DNA of 64,000 nucleotides from Amycolatopsis sp. DSM 110486. GTDB taxonomy: Bacteria > Actinomycetota > Actinomycetes > Mycobacteriales > Pseudonocardiaceae. The stretch is taken from positions 496,001-560,000 of the forward strand of contig NZ_CP080519.1 of the NCBI RefSeq assembly GCF_019468465.1. Direction: 5' to 3'. The translations under genes were made by a program, and so were the position numbers. The notes under the pieces were generated by a model, which had not been told where the DNA came from, made no database searches, and saw nothing but the letters and a program-made list of their open reading frames with translations. Shown here piece after piece: positions 25,411 through 33,770 of the stretch (positions are counted from its first letter, which is position 1; each line of letters starts with the position of its first letter).

Positions 25411-26241
25411 ATGCGCACACGTACTCGCCTGACCCGGATCGCCGCCGTCACGACCGCGCTGGCCGCAGCCGCCGTGGTCGCCGCGGTGCCGTCGTCGGCG
25501 GAGCCACAGCAGGCCGACCACCACGCCCCGGCGAAGCCGAAGCCGACAATCGTGTTGGTGCACGGCGCGTTCGCCGACACGTCCAGCTGGAACGGTGAGA
25601 TCACGCGGCTCGAGCAGCGCGGCTACAACGTGATCGCCGCCGCCACCCCACTGCGCGGCGTCGCGTCCGACGGCGCCTACAGCAAGGCCCTGGTCGACAG
25701 TGTCGACGGACCGGTCGTGCTGGCCGCACACTCCTACGGCGGCTCCGTGATCACCGACGCCGCGCTGAACGACCCCAAGGTGCAGGCGCTCGTCTACATC
25801 GCCGCATTCCTCCCCGACCGAGGGGAGAACGCGCTCGATATCACGAAGAAGTTCCCGGGCAGTACGCTCAGCGCGTCGCTGCGACAGGTCACTCTCCCCG
25901 ACGGCGAGACCGACCTCTATGTGAAGCAGGACCTCTTCCCGGAACTCTTCGCTGCCGACATCCCGCTGCCCCAGGCCCGTCAGATGGCCGCCGGCCAGCG
26001 CCCGGTCACCGCGGCCGCCGTGAACGAGGTATCGGGCGCGCCCGCGTGGAAGAACATCCCGACCTGGGACCTGATCCCGACCGCTGACAACAGCATCCCG
26101 TTGGCCGCGCAGGAATGGATGGCCGAGCGCGCCCACGCGCACACCGTCGTCGTGCCGGGCGCCGCGCACGACGTGTACGTTTCGCATCCTGACAAGGTCA
26201 CGGACATCATCGTGGACGCCGCGGACGCGACCACCGAGTGA
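25411..26241 (+). CDS. Secreted alpha/beta hydrolase (esterase)
   Basis: The 276-residue precursor has a clear Sec signal (MRTRTRLTRIAAVTTALAAAAVVAAVPSSAEP). The mature part has IVLVHGAFADTSSWNGEI, nucleophile elbow VLAAHSYGGSVITDAAL with Ser near residue 108, and a C-terminal VVPGAAHDVYVSHPDKV with the catalytic histidine. It belongs to a common actinobacterial group of EstC-like exported hydrolases. RBS GAGGAGCAAGAG precedes the ATG. A perfect copy of the operator found at the two distant TetR genes lies in its promoter, so it is probably controlled by one of them, although no regulator is next to it. Confidence 0.88.
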   Translation: MRTRTRLTRIAAVTTALAAAAVVAAVPSSAEPQQADHHAPAKPKPTIVLVHGAFADTSSWNGEITRLEQRGYNVIAAATPLRGVASDGAYSKALVDSVDGPVVLAAHSYGGSVITDAALNDPKVQALVYIAAFLPDRGENALDITKKFPGSTLSASLRQVTLPDGETDLYVKQDLFPELFAADIPLPQARQMAAGQRPVTAAAVNEVSGAPAWKNIPTWDLIPTADNSIPLAAQEWMAERAHAHTVVVPGAAHDVYVSHPDKVTDIIVDAADATTE

Positions 26242-26339
26242 CCCGCAGGCCAAGCAGTCCCAGCTACCTCGGCCGGCTTGTGCACCGGGAAAACAATTCT
26301 CTGACAAGTCGCTGACATCCGCGCCCTACGGTCGCGACC

Positions 26340-28079
26340 ATGAAGTACTCCAGGTGGTTTGCCGTCCTCGCTGCGGTTCCGCTTCTCGGGGCGGGAGCGG
26401 TCCCGGCGTCGGCGGCACCACCGCAGATCTCCGCACGAGCTTATCTTTCGGGACAGAATCCGCAGGGCATGGCCGCCCTGGCCAAGGCGGTGTCCGATCC
26501 GGCCGGCCCCGCGTACCGGCATTTCCTGTCGGCCCAGCAGTTCTGGCATGATTTCGGCCCGACCCCCGCTCAGACCACCGAAGTGCAGGACGAGTTGCGA
26601 GCGGCGGGTGCCACCGTGACCGGGGCGACCTCTCACTACGTCGCGTTCACCGCATCGCCCGCCCAGGTCGAAGCGTGGGCGAAAGCCGCGCCGGACCACG
26701 TGATCGCCGTGGTGCCCGTAGCGGGGAACGGCTCGCCCGCCCAGCAGGCGAATGACGCCGAAACGGACGCGCCGGCCACCGCCTGTTCCCACTACTACGG
26801 CGAGGTCGTCGTGAAGTCCCTGCCGGAGGCGTACGGACGAACCGAGTTCCCCGCAACCTCGTGCGGTTACCTGCCTTCACAGCTTCGCAAAGCATACGGT
26901 GTCACGCACTCCGGTCTGACCGGCAAGGGTGTCAAGATCGGTGTCGTGGGCATCGGCACGGACCCGCAGTTCGAGAATTCCCTCAACGCCGACGCGACCG
27001 CGTTCGGCGACAAAGCCTTTGCGCCCGGCCAGTTCGCCCAGCGCTACCCCACCGGCCAGTCCTCCGTCTGCGACGAGCCGACCTGGGGAATCGAGCGCGA
27101 GATGGACGCCACCATCGCGCACGGCATGGCTCCCGACGCCGACGTGGTCTATTCGGCCGCGAACTGCGCTGCCGACAAAACCGATCCCCAAGCCACCATG
27201 ATCTCTCTGCTCGACGGTCTCGACCGGCTGGTCGACGATCGGGCCGTCGACGTGGTGTCGACGTCCTGGACCACCCTCGACTCGAACGTCTCGCCGGCGA
27301 TGATCGCGGCGTGGGACCAGACGTTCCAGCAGTCCGCGATCGAGGGCATCGGCCTCTACTACAGCTCGGGAGACAAGGGCGACAACTCTGCCGGAGGAAC
27401 CCGCGCCCCGCAGACCGAGTACCCCGCGTCGGATCCGTGGGTGACCGCCGTGGGCGGGACGACACTGGAAGTCGACAAGAACAGCGACTACTTGTTCGAA
27501 ACCGGCTGGGGCACCACCGAAACCGACTCTTCGGGCGACGGGAAGACGTGGAGCACCTCACCTCCCGGCTCGTTCAACACCGGCACAGGAGGGGGCCGCA
27601 GCGCCCTGTTCCACCAGCCGCCGTATCAAAACGGGGTAGTTCCGGCGGCACTGTCCAAGGGGGACCGAGTCGTCCCGGACGTGGCCGTGGACGCCGACTT
27701 CTACGCCGGCCTCGCGGTACCCGATCCGTTGCCCGGCGGCCTCACCAACGGCGGAACAAGTCTTGCCAGTCCCTTGTTCGCCGCGATCCAAGCGGACGCG
27801 CAACAGGCGGCCGGCACCCCGATCGGATTCGCCAACCCGCTCCTCTACGCCCACCACGGCTCAGCGTTGTTCCATGACGTCACCGACCACCCGTTCGGCG
27901 GCACAACGGTCGCCCGCGTCGTCTCCGAGACCGACGAGCACGGCAACGCACTCCCCGGCACGGCAACCTTGATCACCGACGGCCACGACGGCGCCCTCAC
28001 CGCGACGCCTGGCTACGACGACGTCACCGGGTTGGGCTCGCCTGCGCTCGGCTATCTCGCCGCCTTCTCGACCAGATGA
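26340..28079 (+). CDS. Secreted S53 family (sedolisin/kumamolisin-like) serine-carboxyl peptidase
   Basis: The 579-residue precursor has a signal peptide (MKYSRWFAVLAAVPLLGAGAVPASA), a pro-kumamolisin activation region (about 30-165: DPAGPAYRHFLSAQQFWHDFGP) and a catalytic domain from about 175. The catalytic Glu and Asp are in WGIEREMDATIAHGMAPDA, the oxyanion Asp in YYSSGDKGDNSAG, and the Ser in TNGGTSLASPLFAAIQ. The C-terminal calcium site region (FHDVTDHPFGG to GYDDVTGLGSP) is present. Such enzymes work at acid pH outside the cell. Single gene, 98 bases after the secreted hydrolase and possibly cotranscribed with it. Confidence 0.93.
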   Translation: MKYSRWFAVLAAVPLLGAGAVPASAAPPQISARAYLSGQNPQGMAALAKAVSDPAGPAYRHFLSAQQFWHDFGPTPAQTTEVQDELRAAGATVTGATSHYVAFTASPAQVEAWAKAAPDHVIAVVPVAGNGSPAQQANDAETDAPATACSHYYGEVVVKSLPEAYGRTEFPATSCGYLPSQLRKAYGVTHSGLTGKGVKIGVVGIGTDPQFENSLNADATAFGDKAFAPGQFAQRYPTGQSSVCDEPTWGIEREMDATIAHGMAPDADVVYSAANCAADKTDPQATMISLLDGLDRLVDDRAVDVVSTSWTTLDSNVSPAMIAAWDQTFQQSAIEGIGLYYSSGDKGDNSAGGTRAPQTEYPASDPWVTAVGGTTLEVDKNSDYLFETGWGTTETDSSGDGKTWSTSPPGSFNTGTGGGRSALFHQPPYQNGVVPAALSKGDRVVPDVAVDADFYAGLAVPDPLPGGLTNGGTSLASPLFAAIQADAQQAAGTPIGFANPLLYAHHGSALFHDVTDHPFGGTTVARVVSETDEHGNALPGTATLITDGHDGALTATPGYDDVTGLGSPALGYLAAFSTR

Positions 28080-28335
28080 CCTCTTCGCAATGGACTGCGG
28101 AATACGAAAGTGATCTCGTATCCGAGCGCTCCAGCCGCGAACCGGTAGCTCGCCGCGGGAAGCCGTTCGGAGGTAGCGGTACGCCAGCACCACTGAGCCA
28201 GAGCCGAGCCGGCCAGGGTGACGCGAAGCTGGGTCAGAACGCCGGACAGGCCCGTTCGGTTGCCTTCGCGGGCGGTGTTTTCGATCGCAGAGACTCCCCT
28301 GGTGGAGCTGCACTTCTCGGTCGTACTCTCTGCTG
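28080..28335. other. Intergenic region, no convincing gene
   Basis: Open frames are present on both strands but have poor codon bias and Arg/Ser-rich low-complexity products. No hairpin that clearly acts as a terminator for the S53 gene was found. Confidence 0.3.
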
Positions 28336-28872
28336 ATGGATCTGGGGATGACCGGCGCGGGCGAACCCCCGCGCCAAGAAGACGACGAACCTCTCTTAGC
28401 CCGCACCGGGCGGCTGCAGAAGCCGGACCCGGTGACCTCGGACCGAGCCGTCCGGGTGCGCATCCGCCAAGCCGTCGGGGCCGTGGTGAACGTCGGCGAA
28501 GTGACGGCGTACGCCGACCCGGCCGATCCGTCGCATGTGCGCACCGCGGACGAGCCCAACGGCGACGACTCCTGGACCTGGGGCTCGAACACCGTGGTCG
28601 TCCCCGAGGCGAGCGCGCTCCCCTGGGCCGGCGCGTACACGGTGGTCCAGCATCGTCATTGCGGACCGTCGGCTCCAAAACGCATCCGCGCGCTGGCGAG
28701 GAGAACCTGCTGCCTCCGCGGGCGAGGCCGGCGCCGGGGTGGTGTGGTTCTGCGCTGGTGGCCGGTATGCCGCCGTGGGACACTTGACATTGATCGTTCC
28801 CATGGTGCCGCGCAGGCTCTGAACCTCGGCAGGTGGGACACCACGCCCGATTTGTCCGGAGGTGTCGGGTAA
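28336..28872 (+). CDS. Uncertain ORF ahead of the NfeD-like/SPFH genes, possibly decayed
   Basis: The first about 105 codons (MDLGMTGAGEPPRQEDDEPL, then RVRIRQAVGAVVNVGEVTAY, ending near YTVV) have strong G/C bias at third positions and look coding. The rest of the frame is Arg/Cys-rich and does not. From about 28640 a different frame reads SSIVIADRRLQNASARWRGE and AGVVWFCAGGRYAAVGHLTL and ends at 28822. This suggests a frameshifted or decayed gene. The formal stop TAA overlaps the next ATG by one base (TAATG), as in a coupled operon. No family recognised. Confidence 0.25.
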   Translation: MDLGMTGAGEPPRQEDDEPLLARTGRLQKPDPVTSDRAVRVRIRQAVGAVVNVGEVTAYADPADPSHVRTADEPNGDDSWTWGSNTVVVPEASALPWAGAYTVVQHRHCGPSAPKRIRALARRTCCLRGRGRRRGGVVLRWWPVCRRGTLDIDRSHGAAQALNLGRWDTTPDLSGGVG

Positions 28873-29099
28873 TGGACTCCAATCGATCGCCGGAAGGGCA
28901 AACCGGCGTGCTGCTCATCGGCACCCGCGGGCCGGCGGGACCGGGTGAGGTCCTGCTCCGGATCCGCGGAGGCACCGAGACCTACCGGGCCTATTCCGAG
29001 GTACCGCTCGCGAAGGGCACGACCGTCCTCGTCGTCGAGTCCCTCCCCCATCGTGCCGTCGAGGTCATCGCCTGGACGGATCCCTTCACCAGCAACTAG
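28872..29099 (+). CDS. NfeD-like OB-fold domain protein (soluble, stand-alone)
   Basis: The 75-residue protein starts MDSNRSPEGQTGVLLIGTRG. GPGEVLLRIRGGTETYRAYS, then LAKGTTVLVVESLPHRAVEV, resembles the C-terminal OB-fold of NfeD proteins (strand pairs ending in a G-T-x-V-x-V-V segment). Unlike full NfeD it has no protease domain and no membrane helices. It is 10 bases upstream of the SPFH gene, whose ribosome site overlaps its stop (aactaggagaa). In bacteria NfeD partners pair with flotillin-type SPFH proteins, so this small protein is probably the cognate partner. Confidence 0.7.
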   Translation: MDSNRSPEGQTGVLLIGTRGPAGPGEVLLRIRGGTETYRAYSEVPLAKGTTVLVVESLPHRAVEVIAWTDPFTSN

Positions 29100-29109
29100 G
29101 AGAACGACG

Positions 29110-30264
29110 ATGTTCGGTTATCGCGTGCCCGCGCCCGACGAGGCGATGCTCATTTCCGGCGGGAAGAGCAATGGCACAGGGGGAGCGCCGTTCCGGGTGG
29201 TCACCGGCCACGGCGCGTTCGTCATGCCGTTCTTCCGGAAAGTGCGGTTCCTGACGCTGAGCATGTCCGAAGCCGAGGTATCGGAAACCTGTGTGACGAA
29301 GCAGGCCATCGCGCTCAACGTCCGTGCGGTCATCGCGTTCAAGGTGGGCAATGACACCGAGAGCATCGTCAACGCCGGCCAGCGATTCCTGTCCGACCAG
29401 GAGCAGATGTCGATCCTGACCGGCCGGATCTTCGCCGGCCACCTGCGTTCGATCGTCGGCTCGATGACCGTCGAGGAAATCGTGACCGAGCGGCAGAAGC
29501 TCGCGACCGAAGTCCTCGACGGGTCGGCCGCGGAGATGGCGAAGATCGGCTTGACGATCGACTCGTTGCAGATCCAGTCGATCGACGACATGAAACTCGG
29601 CTACATCGCCGCGATGGCCGCACCGCACAACGCCGCCATCCAGCGCGAGGCCCAGATCGCGCAGGCCCGGGCCGACCAGGCCGCGGCCGAGGCAGCACAG
29701 GAATCGCAGCGGCGGCAGGCGGAGTACGCGCGGCAGACCTCGGTCGTGCAGGCGCAGTACAAGGCCGAAATCGACCGGGCCCAAGCCGAGGCAGCGCAGG
29801 CCGGGCCGCTGGCGCAGGCCACCGCCCAGCAGGAGGTGATCGACGCCAGGACCTTGCTGGCGCAACGGGAAGCGTTGTTGCGCCAGCAACAGCTGGTGGC
29901 AGAGGTCGTCAAGCCCGCCGAGGCGCAGGCCGAGCAGGTGCGGATCATGGCGCGGGCGGACGCCGAGGCGACAGAGGTCACGGCCGCGGCTGCAGCGTCC
30001 CACAACCGGGTCGCGCTCGATCGATTGCTCATCGAGCAACTGCCGCAGATCGTGAAAGAAGCAGCCGCGGGCCTCAGCGGCGCGAACGTCACCGTCCTCA
30101 ATGGAGCCGACGGAATCGGTCAGGTCGCGGCCGGGCTCGTCGGTCAGGGGCTGGCGATCCTCGAATCCGTGAAGAAGAGTGTCTCCGACTCCGGCACGCA
30201 GCGGCCGGCGGTGTCGGAGAACGGACCTGCGGAGCGGGAGAACAACCACACCGTGACGAGCTGA
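29110..30264 (+). CDS. SPFH/flotillin-like protein
   Basis: The 384-residue protein (MFGYRVPAPDEAMLISGGKS) has a Band7/SPFH domain (about 5-180: FRVVTGHGAFVMPFFRKVRF, FLSDQEQMSILTGRIFAGHLRSIVGSMTVEEI) and a long Ala/Glu/Gln-rich coiled coil (about 185-320). It ends in a flotillin-type tail with LLIEQLPQIVKEAAAGLSGANVTVLNG. No N-terminal membrane hairpin is seen, so membrane contact probably relies on the N-terminal hydrophobic residues, as in eukaryotic flotillins. It is coupled to a small NfeD-like gene. Such pairs organise membrane microdomains. Confidence 0.85.
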   Translation: MFGYRVPAPDEAMLISGGKSNGTGGAPFRVVTGHGAFVMPFFRKVRFLTLSMSEAEVSETCVTKQAIALNVRAVIAFKVGNDTESIVNAGQRFLSDQEQMSILTGRIFAGHLRSIVGSMTVEEIVTERQKLATEVLDGSAAEMAKIGLTIDSLQIQSIDDMKLGYIAAMAAPHNAAIQREAQIAQARADQAAAEAAQESQRRQAEYARQTSVVQAQYKAEIDRAQAEAAQAGPLAQATAQQEVIDARTLLAQREALLRQQQLVAEVVKPAEAQAEQVRIMARADAEATEVTAAAAASHNRVALDRLLIEQLPQIVKEAAAGLSGANVTVLNGADGIGQVAAGLVGQGLAILESVKKSVSDSGTQRPAVSENGPAERENNHTVTS

Positions 30265-30839
30265 CGACACCAGCGCCGGTGACCCGGCGGCGGCCTGGCC
30301 GGATCATGACTCCGGCCAGGCTGGTCAGGACGTCGGCAACCCTGGCGCACTGAGCCGACGTCGAACACGCGGATCACGTCGGCACCTCGGCTGGGCAAGC
30401 GCGCCCGCGTCACGTCAGCGCGGTGTCAGGGCAGTGTCAGGCCGGCGAGCGAACCGGGATGGGACGTCGACGGCAGTCCGACCACCGCGGAGTGGCACGG
30501 TGACCTCGCACGCGGAGACTGGCGGATCGGCCTGACCCCGGTCCGCGCCGAGGTCGTCGCCGCGATGCTGTGGACCGGCGATCGCCTGGTCCACCATGCG
30601 CGCGGCACCGAAGCAGCGATGTGCGCGATTGCGCGACACTGGATCAGCATCGTGGCCGAAAACGGAAATCTCGCGTCGAAGTGACCTCGTACGCCGCGGC
30701 AAAACGAGAAGCCGAATCTTCCACGGCGTTAGATTCGTGAGTTTCTTGCCAATTGGCACGCAGAACTTCGTGCGAAGGAGGCGTCAGGACCGGCAGGTTC
30801 CTTCTTCGTGAGATCCAGTTGTTTGTGGTGGCCCCGGGA
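30265..30839. other. Intergenic region with a coding-like remnant on the plus strand
   Basis: From about 30451 to the stop at 30681-30683 the plus strand reads EPGWDVDGSPTTAEWHGDLA, then RAEVVAAMLWTGDRLVHHAR and CAIARHWISIVAENGNLASK, with strongly coding codon bias. The open frame goes up to about 30310 without a usable start codon. It looks like the tail of a lost gene; no family recognised. The rest of the interval shows nothing. Confidence 0.35.
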
Positions 30840-32072
30840 TCAGCGACTCGGCCGCGCAGTCGTGGCTGCTCGCAGCGGTTGGAAGGCGGCCCGCAGCTCG
30901 GCCGCGAACAGCTCGGGTTCTTCCCACGCGGCGAAGTGGCCGCCGCGCTCCGCCTCGTGGAAGTAGTCGAGTGTGGAATACGCCTGCTCGGCCCAGCTGC
31001 GCGGTGTCCGCCAGATCTCGCCGGGGAACGTGGTGAACCCGACCGGGACGCCGACGTCGGGTGGCGGCGTCTGGTTCTGCGCGGCGGGTGCATCGGGCCC
31101 GTACGCCTCCCAGTACGACCGGGCGGCCGAGGCTCCGGTGCCGGTCAGCCAGTACGCCGTGATGTTGTCCAGGACGTGGTCGGGGGTCAGGTTGCCGGAG
31201 GGCTGCCCGTCGACGAAGCCCCGGGCGATCTTGTCGTAGGCGTCGGTGTCGTGGTCGAGCATCCAGGCCGCGAGGGCCGCGGGCGAGTCCAGGAGCGCGT
31301 AGCCGATCGTCTGCGGCCGGGTGGACTGCTCGACGAAGTAGCCGTTGCCGCTGGTCTGGAAGGTCTTGATCGCTGCCTGCGCCGCGCGTTCCTGCTCGGT
31401 TCCCGAAGGCAGGGCGGCGGGGTCGTTCAGCGCGGGCACGAGCAGGTTGGTGTGGATGCCCACCAGTCCTTCGGGTGCCTGGCGGCCCATCGCGTCGGTG
31501 ACGCCGGCGCCGACGTCGCCACCCTGCGCCACGAAGCGGGTGTAGCCGAGGCGGTGCATCAACTCCGCCCAGGCGCGCGCGGTGCGACCGAGGTCCCAGC
31601 CGACCTCGGCCGGCTCGGCGGAGAAGCCGTAGCCGGGCAGCGACGGCAACACCACGTGAAACGCGTCCTGGGCCAGGCCGCCGTAGCTGGTCGGGTCGGT
31701 GAGCGGACCGATCGAGTCGAGCAGCTCCATGACCGAGCCGGGCCAGCCGTGCGTCATGATCAACGGCAGCGCGTCGTCGTGCCGCGACAGCACGTGCACA
31801 AAGTGGATCTCCACACCGTCGATCTCGGTGAGGAACTGCGGCAGCGCGTTCAGCCGCGTCTCGACCCGGCCGACGTCGTACCCGCTCGCCCAGTAACTGC
31901 AGACCGCCTGCAACACGGCCAGCTGGACACCCTGCGAGCGGTCCTCGACGAGCTCCGCGCTCGGCCATCGGGTCGCGGCGAGGCGACGCCGCAGATCATC
32001 GAGGGCCTCGCGCGGTACGGCCACCGAGAACGGGCGGATGGCATCGGTTCGCCGCTCGACAGTCGTTGCCAC
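30840..32072 (-). CDS. Epoxide hydrolase (juvenile-hormone-type, EHN domain)
   Basis: A GTG start at 32072 with ribosome site GGGAGG gives 410 residues (VATTVERRTDAIRPFSVAVP). The longer frame from 32135 adds no family-like sequence. The N-terminal EHN domain (VPREALDDLRRRLAATRWP, SGYDVGRVETRLNALPQF) is followed by the alpha/beta core: HGWPGSVMELLDSIGPLTDP, nucleophile Asp in VAQGGDVGAGVTDAMG, and the catalytic His in ERGGHFAAWEEPELFA. This is the family that opens epoxides to diols in microsomal-type enzymes. Cytoplasmic, single gene. Confidence 0.9.
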   Translation of the reverse strand: MATTVERRTDAIRPFSVAVPREALDDLRRRLAATRWPSAELVEDRSQGVQLAVLQAVCSYWASGYDVGRVETRLNALPQFLTEIDGVEIHFVHVLSRHDDALPLIMTHGWPGSVMELLDSIGPLTDPTSYGGLAQDAFHVVLPSLPGYGFSAEPAEVGWDLGRTARAWAELMHRLGYTRFVAQGGDVGAGVTDAMGRQAPEGLVGIHTNLLVPALNDPAALPSGTEQERAAQAAIKTFQTSGNGYFVEQSTRPQTIGYALLDSPAALAAWMLDHDTDAYDKIARGFVDGQPSGNLTPDHVLDNITAYWLTGTGASAARSYWEAYGPDAPAAQNQTPPPDVGVPVGFTTFPGEIWRTPRSWAEQAYSTLDYFHEAERGGHFAAWEEPELFAAELRAAFQPLRAATTARPSR

Positions 32073-32216
32073 AATGGACCTCCCGAAGCGCAGGATGATG
32101 ACGACCCAGGAGACTGGCACGCGCTCGCATGCCACGGGTCACCTCCCGGAGGTGATGCCGTCCGCGATGGGGCCCAGAAGCATTCCTGCCTCAGGGCAGC
32201 TCCCAGCGAGGCGACG

Positions 32217-32381
32217 ATGAGCACGAGCAAGAACCGCGGCGGCGGCGCAGGTGAATCAACGACCGAGCATGCGTCGTGGCTGGGCGGCAGCGACCACCCC
32301 GAGGTCGTCGACCGGGTCGCCATCCTCAACGCGGTCCGGCCAGGGTCCGCAGTTCCGGGATATGCCGTCGTGGTGGCGTAG
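32217..32381 (+). CDS. Possible small ORF of unknown function
   Basis: ATG at 32217 gives 54 residues (MSTSKNRGGGAGESTTEHAS, then DHPEVVDRVAILNAVRPGSA). Codon bias is moderately coding-like, with no ribosome site of note. It lies divergent from the epoxide hydrolase gene. No family recognised; it may be a remnant or non-coding. Confidence 0.2.
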   Translation: MSTSKNRGGGAGESTTEHASWLGGSDHPEVVDRVAILNAVRPGSAVPGYAVVVA

Positions 32382-32418
32382 CCGAGGCGCCTCGAGATGC
32401 TCGACTGCCGCCCGAGCA

Positions 32419-32444
32419 GCGGCCGGTCCGCGGGGACCGGCCGC
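32419..32444. terminator. Hairpin terminator after the SnoaL-like gene
   Basis: GCGGCCGGTCC (32419-32429) and GGACCGGCCGC (32434-32444) form a perfect 11-bp stem with a 4-base loop. It starts 31 bases beyond the SnoaL-like stop (minus strand) and could also stop transcripts coming from the left. Confidence 0.75.
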
Positions 32445-32475
32445 CCGCCTTCGCCGCGGGGCGTCGGCACCCGGC

Positions 32476-32925
32476 TCACGCGCGGGGAATGATCCCGAGC
32501 TGCTGGAGAACCTTCACGCCGTCGTCGAGCCCGAGTTCCTCGACGATGAGACCGTTCTGGACTTTGAGGACGGTCGTGCCGGTGAAGCGAAGCGTCTTGC
32601 CGGACGCCGCCGACGCGGACCCGATGGGAAGGTCGTCGAAGACGACCGGTCCGGTGTGCGTGCCGCCGCCTTCCCACTGGCCGACGACGTAGTCGCCCTC
32701 GGCGATGAGGTCCGCGGTGCCCCAGAAGTTGAGGTCCGGAAACGCGGTGCGGAACTTGGTTGCGAATTCACGCACCTCGTCGCGCCCTCGCATGGGTTTG
32801 TGCAGCGAGTACTCGAACCGGACGTCCGGAGCGGCGAGTTCGTCGATGACGCCGGGGTTGAAGGGGTTTCCCCAGAATTCCGTGAACCATCGGCCGACGA
32901 TGTCTTTGTTTTCCTGCAGTGCCAT
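32476..32925 (-). CDS. SnoaL-like/NTF2-fold protein (ester-cyclase-like)
   Basis: The 149-residue protein (MALQENKDIVGRWFTEFWGN) has the NTF2-like pattern: an N-terminal helix, VIDELAAPDVRFEYSLHKPMRGRDEVREFATKFRTAFPDLNFW, and beta strands with DLIAEGDYVVGQWEGGGTHTGPV and GTTVLKVQNGLIVEEL. It matches the SnoaL-type polyketide cyclase/ester cyclase group, many members of which are not linked to any biosynthetic cluster. Ribosome site GAAAGGAAA precedes ATG. Single gene with its own terminator. Confidence 0.8.
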   Translation of the reverse strand: MALQENKDIVGRWFTEFWGNPFNPGVIDELAAPDVRFEYSLHKPMRGRDEVREFATKFRTAFPDLNFWGTADLIAEGDYVVGQWEGGGTHTGPVVFDDLPIGSASAASGKTLRFTGTTVLKVQNGLIVEELGLDDGVKVLQQLGIIPRA

Positions 32926-33146
32926 TGTTTTCCTTTCTGTGGACGGGTGACCGCCAACAGTTTCCGAAGCCTGGCGATATAAGGAAGACGTCGGCCGGGC
33001 CTCAAAGGTGAGATCGGGCGCCGAAATTCATGCGCGGAGGCCGATTTTTTCGTAGAACGCCCGGATTCCGCTGTCGGACGACCGGTCATCGCTCGAAGGT
33101 CCGAGCAGCGGCGAGTGGGACTTGCCCGGAACCAAGCGCAGCGGCG

Positions 33147-33770
33147 TCACGCGGGCCAGATTCCCGAGCTGCCCCGCCGGTGCGAGCCGAGCAGATGGGT
33201 GTCGACGATGCCGATCGCCTCCATGAGCGCGTACATCGTGGTCGGTCCGACGAACGCGAACCCGCGCCGACGCAGCTCTTTCGACAAGGCGACCGATTCA
33301 ACGGACTTCGTGGGGATCTCCTCGAACCGTACGGGGCGGGGAGTGTCCGCCGGCCGGAACGACCACACCAGGTCGGCGAGGCCCGTTTCCTCGCGCAGCG
33401 CGAGGGTGGCACGGGCATTGGCGATGGTCGCCTCGACCTTCCGCCGGTTGCGCACGATCCCGGCGTCGGCCATCAACCGTTCGACGTCGGTCTCGGTGTA
33501 ACCGACGACCGTATCCGGGACGAAGCCGTCGAACGCCGCGCGGAAGGCTGGGCGTTTGCGGAGGATCGTCGCCCAGGACAGACCCGCCTGGAAACCTTCG
33601 AGGCTGATGCGCTCGTAGACGCCGTGCTCGTCGGTGACGGGCATGCCCCACTCGGTGTCGTAGTAGTCGCGAAGCAGCGGGTCCGCGACCGCCCACGCGG
33701 GCCGGACGAGTCCGTCGTCCCCGACGACGACGCCGCGGTCAATGTCGGCGGGGCTCGTCTCCTGCGTCAT
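33147..33770 (-). CDS. tag: DNA-3-methyladenine glycosylase I (Tag family)
   Basis: The ATG at 33770 (AGGTGAA before it) gives 207 residues. Motifs of Tag are plain: YYDTEWGMPVTDEHGVYERI, EGFQAGLSWATILRKRPAFR, YTETDVERLMADAGIVRNRRK and IPTKSVESVALSKELRRRGFAFVGPTTMYALMEAIGIVDTH. The zinc ligands of the E. coli enzyme are not kept (no N-terminal Cys, HD replaced by YD, and GSHRRG at the C-terminal site), as in other actinobacterial members. It removes 3-methyladenine from DNA. It is the last gene of the coupled alkylation-repair operon; its start overlaps the upstream stop by four bases. Confidence 0.9.
   Translation of the reverse strand: MTQETSPADIDRGVVVGDDGLVRPAWAVADPLLRDYYDTEWGMPVTDEHGVYERISLEGFQAGLSWATILRKRPAFRAAFDGFVPDTVVGYTETDVERLMADAGIVRNRRKVEATIANARATLALREETGLADLVWSFRPADTPRPVRFEEIPTKSVESVALSKELRRRGFAFVGPTTMYALMEAIGIVDTHLLGSHRRGSSGIWPA

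Noticed and set aside
28052..28975. 307-residue minus-strand open frame opposite the NfeD-like gene
   Set aside because: Low-complexity Arg/Ser/Pro product; the opposite strand has better codon bias and a recognisable NfeD-like protein.
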